A DNA stretch of 18,875 nt from Cylindrodendrum hubeiense (GCA_014621425.1 JAANBB010000629.1:1-18875), one strand, 5' to 3'. Numbered from the stretch's first letter, positions 1-10,561 are shown. Numbers and translations are program-made. Notes: generated by a model not told the origin, from the letters alone.

Positions 1-864
1 GCCTCCAACGACTGGATACAGCCTCCATCCGGCCCGCCCCCGCCCCAGCATGATTGGGAAGTCGCCGTCCCGGATACATCTCTATTCCCACCGCCGCCGG
101 CTATCTTCAGCGGCTACGAAAGGTCTCCGAATAGCAATGCTACCGAGGACGACGCCATCGCCGGTGAGGACTGGTGTGAGCAGTACCCCCTGACGCGGCC
201 AATTGTCCTCGACCAGCTCGCCAGCACGGCGCTTGAGGCGGGCAACATCCGTCTGATCCAGCCCGTGGGCTTCAGTGGCAAGCTCGACTGGCTCAGTCCC
301 GGCCGGTGGGACGGCTCCACGGTCAAGAACTCACCCGATCGCTGTATCATTGGCTACCCGCCCCTCTACGCCGTCACTCAGCACGATCCGCTGCGCTCCG
401 GCCGCCCCAAGACCATCTACTACGAGGTTAAGTTACGCAACAACAGTCCTACCGTCTTCCTCGCCCTCGGCTTCACGGCCCTGCCTTACCCGTCTTTCCG
501 CATGCCGGGCTGGCACCGCGGCAGTCTGGCTGTCCATGGTGACGATGGCCACAAGTACATCAACGACCGATGGGGTGGCAAGGACTTCACCGATGAGTTC
601 CGTCGTGGCGACACCTATGGCATCGGCATGACATTCCGCGCCGTCGGTCAGTCCAAGCCCCAGGTCGACATCTTCTTCACCCGCAACGGCACCATGACTG
701 GTGGCTGGGCACTGCATGAGGAGACGGACTCCAGAGAGGATCTGCCCGTGACGGGGCTGGAGGGTCTACACGACCTGAGCTGCGCGATCGGAACCTATGA
801 TGCGGTTAGTTTCGAGGCCATCTTTGATGCCACGAAGTGGTTGTATAACCCCTATCAAGTCTGA
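1..864 (+). CDS. SPRY domain-containing protein, C-terminal part (5' end outside window)
   Basis: The reading frame is open from base 1 to a TGA at 862-864, giving 287 residues with no start codon, so the gene begins upstream of the window. The N-terminal part seen is proline-rich (PPSGPPPPQHDWEVAVPDT) and is followed by DWCEQYPLTRP. A SPRY fold then covers roughly residues 95-285: IYYEVKLRNNS, a GWHRGSLAVHGDDG turn, GDTYGIGM, VDIFFTRNG and a final FEAIFDATKWLYNP. SPRY domains are protein-interaction modules; in fungi related proteins include Ssh4/Ear1-type adaptors of the ubiquitin ligase Rsp5. I see no transmembrane segment or PY motif in the part present, so that role cannot be assigned. 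No intron is needed in this segment. The family call is firm; the function is unknown. Confidence 0.85.
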   Translation, partial: ASNDWIQPPSGPPPPQHDWEVAVPDTSLFPPPPAIFSGYERSPNSNATEDDAIAGEDWCEQYPLTRPIVLDQLASTALEAGNIRLIQPVGFSGKLDWLSPGRWDGSTVKNSPDRCIIGYPPLYAVTQHDPLRSGRPKTIYYEVKLRNNSPTVFLALGFTALPYPSFRMPGWHRGSLAVHGDDGHKYINDRWGGKDFTDEFRRGDTYGIGMTFRAVGQSKPQVDIFFTRNGTMTGGWALHEETDSREDLPVTGLEGLHDLSCAIGTYDAVSFEAIFDATKWLYNPYQV

Positions 865-1906
865 GTATGAATACGCTAGAGGTGGATGAAAGATGGGACT
901 TGCTGGGCATGCATGTTTTTTTATTGAGAAAGATTTCCTATTATCCTGTACATATTGAAGTACCCAGCTGGTACCACATCCTTATAGACTGCATCATCGT
1001 AAGGAGTGACCTTCGATCAAACCCGTTAGACTACACTGGAAATCGCTGAACATCCACCTGAGGAATACACTTTCCGGCTGAGACTAGAAGTGCGTTGGGG
1101 TCCGTCACGACGTTGGGTTGAGAGGGAACAGGAAACAGAGTACATCGAGAGAGTTTGTGAGCCCAGGACAGAGTCGAGGAATTCCAAGGAAGGTGGAGGC
1201 CCTATTTAAACCCGCGAGAGTATGGATATATGAATTTTTTCGCCTAAGAAAATGCAGTCAAGAATTTGCTAGAAATAGCCAAAGAGGAAGAGCAGTGGCT
1301 TTTGGCAACGATGAGCGGCTGTAAGCCATCTGAGGGATGTGTTCCATGGGGGACAAATATCAGAGAGAGGCTACAGGGAAGGGTACCGAGTAAAAGTTTA
1401 CATGGACACATCGTCACAGTTGGCGGGGAGTTGGCCCCTAAACTCTCGAGAATATGCCCAAATCAGGCTCCCAGGCGCAGAACCCAAAGAGAAATGAGGC
1501 GCAAAGCAGGGTAGATTATAGGTCTGCGATCCGAGGCCCGTTTGCTGTGTATGAAGCTGACAGGGATCTCCCGTGGGCCTCGCGCGTGGGGTAAAGCAAG
1601 CAAGTGTGCTGCCGAATCGTCGATTCTCCAGGGGATGAATACAGGGGCACAGAATGAGGGGTTCGCGGCAGTTGTAGTGAGTGTGAGGGATCTGGACCGT
1701 GATGGGATAGATACTGAGAAGCTGGATATTGAGTAGGATGCATATAGCGGGGCACATTGTCTGGTGGTGCGCCTGCAGCTTCCTCCCGCTTAGTTGCAAC
1801 CCCACCATTGATTGGAGCTCCAGCCTTAACATAGTGGTTCGCGACTTTCAGACGCCGCGCAGGAAGTGCCCTTCTCCAACCTCAAATCCCCTCGCACACC
1901 GCCACC
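865..1906. other. Intergenic spacer: SPRY gene 3' region and PSY4 promoter
   Basis: About 1 kb without a recognisable gene. The left part should hold the 3' UTR of the SPRY gene. The right part is the promoter and leader of the PP4R2 gene, including a reverse CCAAT box (ATTGG, 1811-1815) about 95 bp before its start codon. A TATA-like TATTTAAA lies at 1203-1210 and could serve either strand. Open frames exist on both strands but have low-GC third positions, unlike the real genes here, and encode nothing I recognise. Confidence 0.6.
1811..1815 (-). promoter_or_regulatory. Reverse CCAAT box upstream of PSY4
   Basis: ATTGG on the plus strand, i.e. CCAAT on the minus strand, 92 bp before the PSY4 start codon. 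CCAAT boxes in this range are bound by the HAP/NF-Y complex in fungi and work in either orientation. Function is inferred from position only. Confidence 0.4.
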
Positions 1907-3390
1907 ATGGAGGTAGACAGCGACAATGGCCTGCTCAGTAGAGTCGCATTAGGCACTCCAGTCGAGATGTGAGTTCTACTTGATCCCCCGACCCGTCTCT
2001 CGGCCCGTATCTGACCATGATGATGCAGAGACACATGGCCTGGCTTGCGCAGTGACATACTCGCACGACTTGAAGAGGTATGCTCCCTCCGCTCGACTTC
2101 ATAGAGAAGCGCATCGACTGACAGAACCTGTGTCCCACCGAATAGATCGCACACAACGAGTTCCCCATCCCCAAACTCCCTCCGCCCCAGGCAGGCCCCC
2201 GGCCCACCTCCGAGCCACGCGCGTCTCCGCTGCCGTCATCACCTCTGGATCAGTCTTCCCAAGAAATCAACAAGGAGAATGCGCCAACCGAATCGCTGCC
2301 GGCGACCCAGCCCGTCGACTCAGGCGCGCTTCCAAAACAACTGGCTGATATGCTGACCGATATCACCACCCACCTCCAGACCTTCACCACATGCCCGCCA
2401 CACACCGTCCAACGACTGGCCGAGCTGATCCTCCAGCCCCGTGCCCACTACAAGGCGCTGGCTACCTACCTTCATGCTGTCGATAGGGTGGTCCAGGTGA
2501 CATCCGGGATCAGCACCTACCCTCTTCCCCCAGCCATCCCAGACATGTCTTCCATGCGCCTCAATGGTGAGGATGCCAAGGACCCAGCTCTATCAGTCGC
2601 CTGGGGCAATCCCACCACAGCCGCTCTGGGGACGGATGAAGCCCTGGGTGGAGCTCTTTTGACCCCTATTCCATGGTTGACGAGACGGAGTCCCGAAGAG
2701 AGTAACCATGATACACCCGGTGCGCAGATTCACAGCGAAAGCACTGAGACGATTGATGGCCCAAACGGTGTGGGCAGCATTGAAACCGTCTCTGTGAGCG
2801 TTAATGGCGTTCCATCCACTGGGCACGCAAGGGGTGTCACGCAAGGGGAGCTCCTTCGACAGGAGCAGCGAGCAGGAGTCGTCCCAGTGAGCCAGCTTTC
2901 ACGGGCTCAGGAGGCTGTCACTGAAGAGGAGCGTGCCCAAATGGCAGAGGGCGAGGACGGGGAACCACAAGAGGATGAGGAGACGCCACATGCAAGAGGG
3001 CCCGAGGAGATTGGCGTCAACGACACAGGCCTACAGGCCATCACAACAAGCTACGTCGGTGAGGACGGTCTCGAAATGGAGGGCATTGACGTTGAAGCGG
3101 CAGTTGGGAGGAAGCACGAGGAAGAGGAAGCCAGCGCAGAAGGGAATGCGGAGGACGGCAACGAAGCCAAGAGTCCTAGTGCAGAAAGCGTAGGGACTAA
3201 GCGTGAGGCAGAACAAGACCTTGAGAGTGAGCCTTCGAAGAAGACCAAGGAGGATGCGGAAGATGGGGACAAGGAGAAGGACGAAGCCGATGCCGATGCC
3301 ACTAAAAAGAAGATTGAGGAAAGGGGGGCTGCGGACTCGGCCAAGGAAGCCGCTTCAGAGGAGGATGGCGACAAGATGGATACGAAATAG
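1907..3390 (+). CDS. PSY4: Serine/threonine protein phosphatase 4 regulatory subunit 2 (PPP4R2/Psy4)
   Basis: Spliced model: exons 1907-1968, 2029-2077 and 2146-3390, giving 451 residues. Intron 1 (60 bp) has donor GTGAGT, branch CTGAC and acceptor CAG. Intron 2 (68 bp) has GTATGC, CTGAC and TAG. The ATG sits in a perfect gccaccATGG context. The joined N-terminus reads ALGTPVEIDTWPGLRSDILA and continues RLEEIAHNEFPIPKLPPP, typical of fungal PP4R2. The second conserved block (about residues 106-170) carries FTTCPPHTVQRLAELIL and HYKALATYLHAVDRVVQVTS. From about residue 270 the protein is acidic and low in complexity, with a basic pair pattern KR-x11-KKTK that could be a nuclear localisation signal. 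PP4R2 joins the PP4 catalytic subunit and Psy2 to dephosphorylate DNA-damage and cell-cycle substrates in the nucleus. Retaining intron 1 gives a stop right after residue 21. The family call is strong. Confidence 0.92.
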
Positions 3391-4376
3391 AGACTGAGGC
3401 GGAGGCCTGAACCAGGAAAAGGTTCACGATGAGATTGAATGATACCACGAGCAAGATTTTGGGATTGTACCACTAATAGATTCATTGGGAATTACTAAAA
3501 ATACTTGTTTGGGTTTCTCTGAGACGTGATTGTGATCTTCAAGCTCTGGGATATTTGGATTGTGCACGACGTAAGAAGGCTTCGGGAGCTGTCTGGACAT
3601 ATCTTGATTAGCTTGAGGTATGACCAAAGACTCGGGTCAATACCTGATACATTGGTGGTGGAGTCACATCGAGACATTTATCCACGTGCGGCAGGAAACA
3701 TTTTCACTATACAATTCGTCGCTGGCGTGGGTATTTGCATACAGAGCTCGTTCTGCTGCTCTGTTATAGTACGCATTAAGCACATCCAAGCATTGAAACC
3801 AACCCCGCCTCTCCATGACATACCTTGCCACGCACTACAACGTTAATGTACGTTCACACAATAGAGATGTTTGGATATGGTCTAAACGACTGCCAGAGAG
3901 AAACAAGTTATGAGATATGCTTATTATTTGCTTTTATTTAGACATCTTCATCACTATTCAAATCGAACGTCGTTTCTTGCTTGATCAAGCCACTAAGTAG
4001 ATGACATGTGGTTGCCGTGGCGACAAGCGCCCTGTCATGTTGATCCCGGCCACACGACCCACACTATGGAAACATCCGCCTGTATTTACTTCAAACAGCC
4101 CTGCCGCAACAACACCACCGCCTGCAGGCAACCCCTCCACACCGCCAGGATCGAGGACCGAGCATTTGAAGATTGAGGATTTGTGAGACCGACACGCTAC
4201 ATCCTCCTCCTCCACCTCGCGCCGTATTTTAATATCACCATCCCGACCGACGACTGGGCGTGTAATAGACACCGTCCATCACTATCCCGCCTGCTCAGGC
4301 CGACCCCTCCCCACAACCGCCCATCGTGGCTTTCCAACGCCATACGCGCTCCGATCGGGAGCAGAGCCGCATCGCC
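3391..4376. other. Intergenic spacer: PSY4 3' region and kinesin-5 promoter/leader
   Basis: 986 bp with no supported gene. The left part should contain the PSY4 3' UTR. The right part is pyrimidine-rich and contains no ATG from about 4190 to the kinesin ATG at 4377, as expected for a transcribed leader. An X-box-like imperfect palindrome lies at 4011-4024. Small ORFs on both strands encode nothing recognisable. Confidence 0.6.
4011..4024. promoter_or_regulatory. X-box-like imperfect palindrome (possible RFX site)
   Basis: GTTGCCGTGGCGAC is made of the half sites GTTGCC and, on the opposite strand, GTCGCC, separated by two bases. RFX transcription factors bind GTNRCC-N(0-3)-RGYAAC. One half matches well; the other departs at one base (GGCGAC rather than GGCAAC). 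It lies 353 bp upstream of the kinesin-5 start codon. Binding is inferred. Confidence 0.35.
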
Positions 4377-7300
4377 ATGGGCTCAAGCATTCGCGCCGGC
4401 ACCGGCAGCCGTGCCGGCGTGAGGCAGGGCACGAGGACAGTCTCTGCCAGGCATGGCTCCGCCATGTCGACGCGCATCGATCGAGCCGGCGCCGTGTCGC
4501 CCGCCGCATCCATCGCCTCGACCAACACCGTCGGCACGAAACGCAAGGAGCGCGACTTCGAGGCCGACGCCAACGTTGAGGAGACGAACATCAATGTCGT
4601 GGTGCGGTGTCGCGGCCGCAACGAGCGCGAGGTTCGCGAGAACAGCAATGTCGTCGTCAGGACGGATGCTGTCAAGGGCAAGGTTATCGATCTGTCGATG
4701 GGACCCAATGCCATTAGCAACCGCTCTTACAACTTCGATCGCGTCTTCTCTCAGGCCGCCGACCAGAACATGGTTTTTGACGAGACGGTCAAGCCAATCC
4801 TAGATGAGGTGGGTTCTTTTGGGCACCCGCAATATTAATCATTGCTAACATGACGACCAACAGATGCTTGCGGGATACAACTGCACAATCTTTGCCTACG
4901 GCCAAACGGGCACGGGAAAGACGTATACCATGTCCGGCGACATGACCGATACCCTGGGCCTGCTATCTGACGACGCGGGCATTATCCCCCGTGTGCTATA
5001 CCAGCTGTTCAACAAGCTCGAACTTGAGGATGCCGAGAGCACCATCAAGTGCTCATTCATCGAGTTGTACAACGAGGAGCTCAGAGACTTGCTTTCTGTC
5101 GACGAGGGCGCAAAGCTGAAAATATATGACGACACATCACGACGAGGCCACTCTAGCACTGTCGTGCAAGGCATGGAGGAGAAGCACATCAAGAACGCCA
5201 CCGAAGGTATCAAGGTGCTTCAGGAAGGCAGCTTGAAGCGCCAGGTCGCGGCGACGAAATGCAACGATCTCAGCTCTCGTTCCCACACCGTATTTACCAT
5301 CACCACCTACGTCAAGAAGCCGAATGAGAACGGCGTCGAGGCCCTCGTCAGCGCCGGCAAGCTGAACCTAGTCGATCTGGCAGGTAGCGAGAATATTCAA
5401 CGGTCTGGGGCCGAGAACAAGCGCGCTGCCGAGGCAGGTCTCATCAACAAGTCCCTGCTGACACTTGGACGAGTTATCAACGCGCTCGTCGACCGAGGCG
5501 CTCATATCCCCTACCGAGAGTCCAAGTTGACCCGTCTACTCCAAGACTCCCTTGGTGGTAGGACCAAAACGTGCATTATTGCCACCATTTCTCCCGCCAA
5601 GAGTAACCTGGAAGAGACCATCTCCACCCTAGACTATGCCTTCCGGGCCAAAAACATTCGAAACAAGCCCCAGCTCAACCCAATGTTAGAGAAGAAGACT
5701 CTGCTGCGAGAATTCACCAACGAGATTGAAAAACTGAAAAGCGAGTTGATCTCGACCCGCCAGCGCAACGGTGTCTATTTGTCCAACGAGATGTACGAGG
5801 AGATGACAGCTCAGACCGAGTCCCATCGCATCGTTACCGAGGAGCAGGCAGCCAAGATCGAGACCCTGGAGAGCAACCTGCGCAACAAGGTCCAGGAGCT
5901 CTTCAATCTCGTATCAACGTTCATGGATCTGAAGAAGGACCACGAAAGCACCAAGGCCCAACTGGACGATGCCAAGGAGGTTTTGGACCAGACCGAGATT
6001 GTTCTGTCGGCTACCCGTAAGATGTTGGCCGAGGAGACACAATTAAGAAAGGCGCATCAGAAGACAGAGGCAAAGCTGACGGAGATTGGCGGCCAACTCA
6101 TCAACAAGCTCCATAAGACAGTTCATGATGTTGGCGGTTTGCACGCGAAGAACAAGCGCAAGTCAGATCTGCAGTCCCTGAACCGAGCCGCCTGGGGCAC
6201 ATCTCAAGATCAGGTTGCCGATGTAACATCTATGGTGGAACGACGGGTTCAAGAGTTCCAAGATGAGCAAGGAGAGCACATCTCCGGCGTGTCGCAGCGG
6301 ATGGAGGAGTTTGTCGGCGAGGAGCTGGGCAAGCTATCCACGACACAGAACTTCCTCGATGAGCACCTCGACATCTTTGTTGAGTCTAAGAAGCAGCTTC
6401 TTGATGAGAAGCAAAAATCCAAGGACGAAATGGACGAGTTTCTAGAGGAAATCAAGGAGGTGCGTGACATTGTCAAGGAGCGGATGGGAGAGAGCCTGCA
6501 AGCCATCTCCCACTCTACCGAGAGGATAGCTGCCGATATGTTGAATGAGATGACAGCCTTCCACAGTCAGGTAAGTTTGTCTTTGGAGAACAATTCAGTT
6601 GGATGGGACTAACACTCTGTAGCTTCACACATCCTACAGCTCACTTGGCAAGGACTTCAAGGTGGTGTTTGAGGATCTCATCAAGCACATCACCGCTCAG
6701 CGCGCCGAGTCAGACAACCTGAAACGCCAACTCCAAGCCGCGACGAACACTATTGTGTCGCAAAACGCTACCATTTCCACTCGCATCCAGGATGCCCTGC
6801 AAGAAGAACGTCGACAAGCAGTCGAAGAACGACAAAAGCTAGTGGCCCAGATCGCCGGCCTGATCAACACCCAAGCCGTGACCCAGGAAACGCGCCTTGT
6901 CGAAAAGGCCTCTCTGATTCAGAAGAGCGTAACTGAGTCCAACACTTCCCTTGAGGAGGCTGTAGCCCAGTATGGCCAGGGTATGGAGACTTGGGATGAG
7001 AAGGAAGGCGAGCTGCTGGACGAGTTCAAGAAGTCTCGCGACCAGCTCAAGACAAAGCTCAAGGACGACTGGACCGCAGCCAACGAACACAGCACCTCGA
7101 TCCAGACCACAGCCAAGTCAGTGCATGCTGAGACGGTCCGTGTCGTGGACGAGCAAATCAAGGACCTAGGTGTTCAGATGGAAGCCCTCGACGACTTTGT
7201 CACGCGTGCCAAGACGGAGAACGCACACCACCACGAGACACATACAAAGTCGGCTCAGGCCTTGTCTGCCACGGTCGAGGAGTCATTTGACAACATCTCG

Positions 7301-7972
7301 GCCCACTTCAAGACGACATTTGACCGCGTTAAGAACCTGGGCGAGGAGATGGACGAGGACCTCAACGAACTGCAAGGCCAGCTGGAGCCCCTCAGCGACC
7401 AGCTCTGCCAGCCGTTGACCAACCTACGTGAAGACATGGCGAGCACAGCTCTCCAGGAGTATCAACCCACGGGTCAGACGCCTGCCAAGGTGCAGTATCA
7501 CTACCCAACCGACCTCCCTCGCACCGAGGATCACGACCTCATCATCGCCCGGGTCGACGACCCGCCCACGCCGACGAGAGATCCTGACAACCTCGATAAG
7601 GACGCGACCATTGTATTTGCCGATCTCGACTGCTCTCAGAAGATGATGACATCGCCTCCGCGTGCTCCGCCTCGTACCTCAATCGTGAGTGCTCCGGACC
7701 ATGGACACAGCCTGCTAGGCATGAGCCTCCGCGAGGTCAACCCCAACGTCACGAGTAACCTGACGACGAGCTGCATCGGTTTCGATCCTCGCGCTAGTGT
7801 CATGTCCATGCCGGCCGAGCGCACTATGCCGCTGTTTAAGCAGCGCAGTACTCGTGCCACACGCAGCACCAAGAAGAAGGCCGGCAGCGTCATCGTCGAG
7901 GGCAGCGAGAACCTCCCGCTGGCGGATTTTTCGCGGAGTGCTTCTAGGAGGAAGAGCCCGAGGCTAAATTAA
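4377..7972 (+). CDS. bimC: Kinesin-5 motor protein (BimC/Cut7/Eg5 family)
   Basis: Exons 4377-4808, 4864-6570 and 6623-7972 encode 1162 residues, close to the roughly 1180 of Aspergillus BimC. Intron 1 (55 bp; GTGGGT, TGCTAAC, CAG) and intron 2 (52 bp; GTAAGT, ACTAAC, TAG) both fall between codons. The start is the first in-frame ATG (gccATGG context); the frame extends a little further upstream but without an ATG. The motor domain starts at NINVVVRCRG (71-80). It carries the P-loop GQTGTGKT (157-164), switch I NDLSSRSH (278-285) and switch II DLAGSE (315-320), with the neck RAKNIRNKPQ at 415-424. A long coiled-coil stalk follows to about residue 940. The tail holds a BimC box, TGQTPAKVQYHYPTDLPRT, whose Thr-Pro is at residue 999; this is the Cdk1 site that brings kinesin-5 to the spindle. 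The C-terminus is basic (SRRKSPRLN). The protein forms bipolar tetramers that slide antiparallel microtubules in mitosis. All key motor residues are intact. Confidence 0.97.
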
Positions 7973-8273
7973 GCACTTCTCTGTGGGTTTCTTGTTGTTT
8001 CAACGTAATTGATATATGCGACGGCTGGTTTATGAACTGGAGTAAGCAATTAGGCGTTATAGGTGGTATTGGTTAGACCATGGCTTCACTATTTGGTTCC
8101 TGGGGTGGTTTTTGGGATTTTTACGTTGCAGGGTTATTTGAGTACTTTGATACCCTTTGACTTTTAAGACAGTATTATATATTGGCATTCCTGTGCAATG
8201 AGATGGTGCCCTTGGAAATGTGGACGTGAAGTGATGTACTATTAGGTGAAGGACATGGGCAACTTATGACCAA
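7973..8273. other. Convergent 3' spacer between kinesin-5 and the Rrn9-domain gene
   Basis: 301 bp between two stop codons of convergent genes. It is AT-rich compared with its surroundings and presumably holds both 3' UTRs and polyadenylation sites. I see no gene or clear AATAAA on either strand. Confidence 0.6.
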
Positions 8274-10250
8274 CTAGGGAGAACCGTCATGCCGCTCAGA
8301 ACTCGCCGTCCTCTGTCCATAATACCTCTTCCTCTTCCTCATGATCGTATCCTCACCCCTCCAGCCACGCGCCGGCACGATGGGCCGCAAGAAGCCATCC
8401 ACATGCACCGCGCCGACCACCTCTTCGTCGCTGTCCATCTCCTCCGTCTGTCCCTGGTGAACGAGCTCCAAGTGGCGGCGCAGATTGGCCTTGCGGTTGA
8501 AGCCCTGCGCGGCCCGGTCGCATGAGGGGATCGGGCAGAAGACGAGGCCGGCGGCGGAGCGGGAGCGCGATCGCGATCGGGACCGGAGGATTTGGAGGCG
8601 GCCGGGGACTGGGCGCGGGGAGAGACGGCCGCGGAACGACTCGGGACTGCTGCGATCGTGGCTAGATCGCGCAAGGGAGGCCTGGCGTGAGGCAACGCGG
8701 CGCTGGATGAGGTCAGCTTCGTCTTCACTGTCGTCGTCGGCGTCGGAGTGCGAGAGCCGGACGGGTTCAGGGCGGTATTCTGTAGTTTCGATGCCGGTGC
8801 CGTGCGAGATGGGGGCCTCGTTCAGCTTCCTGACCACCATACCCTCGCCGAACAAGTCCGCGCAGCGTCGTGTCGTCCTTGCAATGACTTCGCTTGAGAA
8901 ACCTGCCAAAGCAGCCGCTCCCAGCACATCGCTCCAGTCACGGAGGCCCAATCTTGCGAGCTTCCTACCAGGATTTCCGTCCCCATTGCCTTCATCTTCT
9001 GTCTCCAATCCCTCCGAGGCCTCTCGTTTGAGAGAGAGGGACCTCTCCCGCTGGATCGTCTCGTCACCTTTCCGAATCCACTCTTCAAATGCATCGTCCT
9101 TGTCCTTGGGTGTGGTGGGAAGTCTTCGGTGGGACTGACGGGCGATGCGTAGAAGCATCTCGTCTTGTGACTCTCCCTCCAGGGGTACGTGAACCTTGCG
9201 CGGACGACCTCTCTTGCCAGGTGTTCCTGGACGACTTACGGCAGGTGAGGTTGTGTTGACTGCACCCTGCGGTGTGTTTCGGGGTCGGCCGCGAGCCCGC
9301 TTCTGGCCGCTTTGGCTATCGGATTCATCATCGGTAGAGGAATCAGAGAGATAACTTAGGCCGGCTACGCGTGAGTTGTTTAGGATAGAAAGGGTGTTAT
9401 CTATCTGGGATAGAATATGTCGAACAGATGGTCTAAGCAAGTCGTAGGATAGCTCATCATTGGTTGACAGGACCGGTTCGTACGTCTTGGGCCTTGACCT
9501 CCTGGTTGGCGTAGTCGGCATAGGGTCATCCGTATCAAGCATGTTTTCATCCTCATCCTCAGCTTCCGGCTTAGCAGATGGCTCCCGGGGCGATGGACCG
9601 GGAGTGTCATTGCCGCTTTCTCCCTGCATGAGAGCGGACTCGATGGATGCTCGCGCCATCTTGCTCTTCCTTCGGCGGAAGCGCCGTTTAGCGGTGCGTA
9701 AGATGTTTGCGGATACCTCCTCTTCCAACTCTGTGCTTGGTAGTGGCTGCTCCGGTCGACGGAACGTGAACCACTCGTCTTCGTCGTGCTGGCTTTGAAG
9801 GAGACGGTCTTTGGGCACTTGTTTATGCTTCAGCGGCCACGCCGTCCAGAGCTTCGGCGGTGCCCAGATCGCGTCTTCGCCATTTTCCTAAACATCACGT
9901 TAACTCTCTACTGTTTTTTGACGGGTAGATCACGGCTCTGGAATATGCGGGATAGAAACAGCTTTGCTGTGGTTGGCATGCAGACTCACCAGGCGAACCA
10001 TCAGGTCCTTCGCCGTCACCGCATCACGGCCTCGTCTCTTGAGTGCAAACGCGTTGTACAGATGCGCCGCCAGATCATGGTCTTGCAGTTGCTTCATCGA
10101 CTGCCAAAGAAGCCGTTCTTCCTCGGTGAGTGTCCGCCATGACGATTTTGCGCCCGTCCAGCGGTTTGGCCGGTGCTGGTGAAGGTCTTCGGAGGCAATA
10201 GATGCGATCTCGTCGCTATCTAGCTCCCAGTTTGCTGAGCTAGCCTCCAT
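8274..10250 (-). CDS. RRN9: Rrn9-domain protein (Pol I upstream activation factor homologue) with AT-hooks and a C2H2-type zinc finger
   Basis: Exons (minus strand) 10250-9990 and 9887-8274 join in phase 0 across a 102 bp intron (donor GTGAGT, branch-like AGTTAAC, acceptor TTTAG), giving 624 residues. The start is the first in-frame ATG (cagaacATGG). The Rrn9 signature spans the junction: LTEEERLLWQSMKQL and HLYNAFALKRRGRDA in exon 1, then IWAPPKLWTAWPLKHKQVP in exon 2. Two AT-hook cores follow, KRARGRPR (283-290) and GKRGRPRK (about 311-318). A conserved-looking helical block RDWSDVLGAAALAGFSSEVI lies at about 403-422. An RS run (522-531) leads into a zinc finger of the form C-x4-C-x15-H-x4-H (538-564). 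Yeast Rrn9 (365 residues) is part of the UAF complex that recruits Pol I to the rDNA promoter in the nucleolus. This protein is much longer and adds DNA-binding motifs. The domain is clear; equivalence to UAF function is inferred. Confidence 0.85.
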
Positions 10251-10340
10251 GTTCTGTGGCAGTAACCGACCGGATACCAACAAATTTCAAATCATCGAAC
10301 CACATTAATTCATTCAACCGATTGCAGCGATCCCTCTCAT
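10240..10340 (-). promoter_or_regulatory. Chain of three short upstream ORFs before the Rrn9-domain gene
   Basis: On the minus strand ATG 10340 to TGA 10314 (8 codons) is followed with no gap by ATG 10313 to TAA 10305 (2 codons). The last A of that stop is the first base of ATG 10305, whose 21-codon frame ends at TAG 10242-10240, inside the main coding sequence. If transcription starts upstream of 10340, ribosomes must bypass or reinitiate past these. The start of transcription is not known. Confidence 0.4.
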
Positions 10341-10561
10341 AATATGGCGTGCTGCCGGTGTAGGTGTTGTTGTTGAGGATGGAAGTTACCAAGCAAAGTC
10401 TAGGGTGTGAAAAAAACACGGCCAATCTCAAGTCACATTTTTACATGCGTCCGGCACACATCGACAAGAAGAGACTTCACACAGTCACAACACCACACAA
10501 TTAAAGCTCGCTCCATCGCATGTAAATTGAATCTATCTGAATGGTATAAAACAGCCCTTTT
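10251..10561. other. Spacer between NOP7 stop and Rrn9-domain gene start (tandem, minus strand)
   Basis: 311 bp that must contain both the NOP7 3' UTR and the promoter of the Rrn9-domain gene. On the plus strand CCAAT occurs at 10421-10425. The stretch before the coding start on the minus strand is CA-rich (CCTCAACAACAACACC, near 10360-10377), which looks like leader sequence. No separate gene is seen. Confidence 0.6.

Noticed and set aside
1398..1832. Overlapping minus-strand open frames (144 and ~75 codons) with protein-like runs such as LPRTPHSVPLYSSP
   Set aside because: Third codon positions are AT-rich unlike the genes here, two frames are open at once, starts are poor and I recognise no family.
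3051..3485. 144-codon minus-strand Ser-rich frame
   Set aside because: Antisense of the acidic Glu/Lys-rich tail of Psy4, whose codons complement to serine and leucine codons.
4326..4376. 17-codon in-frame extension upstream of the kinesin-5 ATG
   Set aside because: It opens with GTG, not used as a normal start in fungal nuclear genes; ATG 4377 has a strong context and gives the usual N-terminus.
8485..9138. 217-codon plus-strand open frame
   Set aside because: Antisense shadow of the Rrn9-domain exon, rich in Arg/Ser low-complexity sequence; no domain.
10251..10283. In-frame 11-codon extension of the Rrn9-domain protein
   Set aside because: It would start at TTG; the first in-frame ATG is at 10250.
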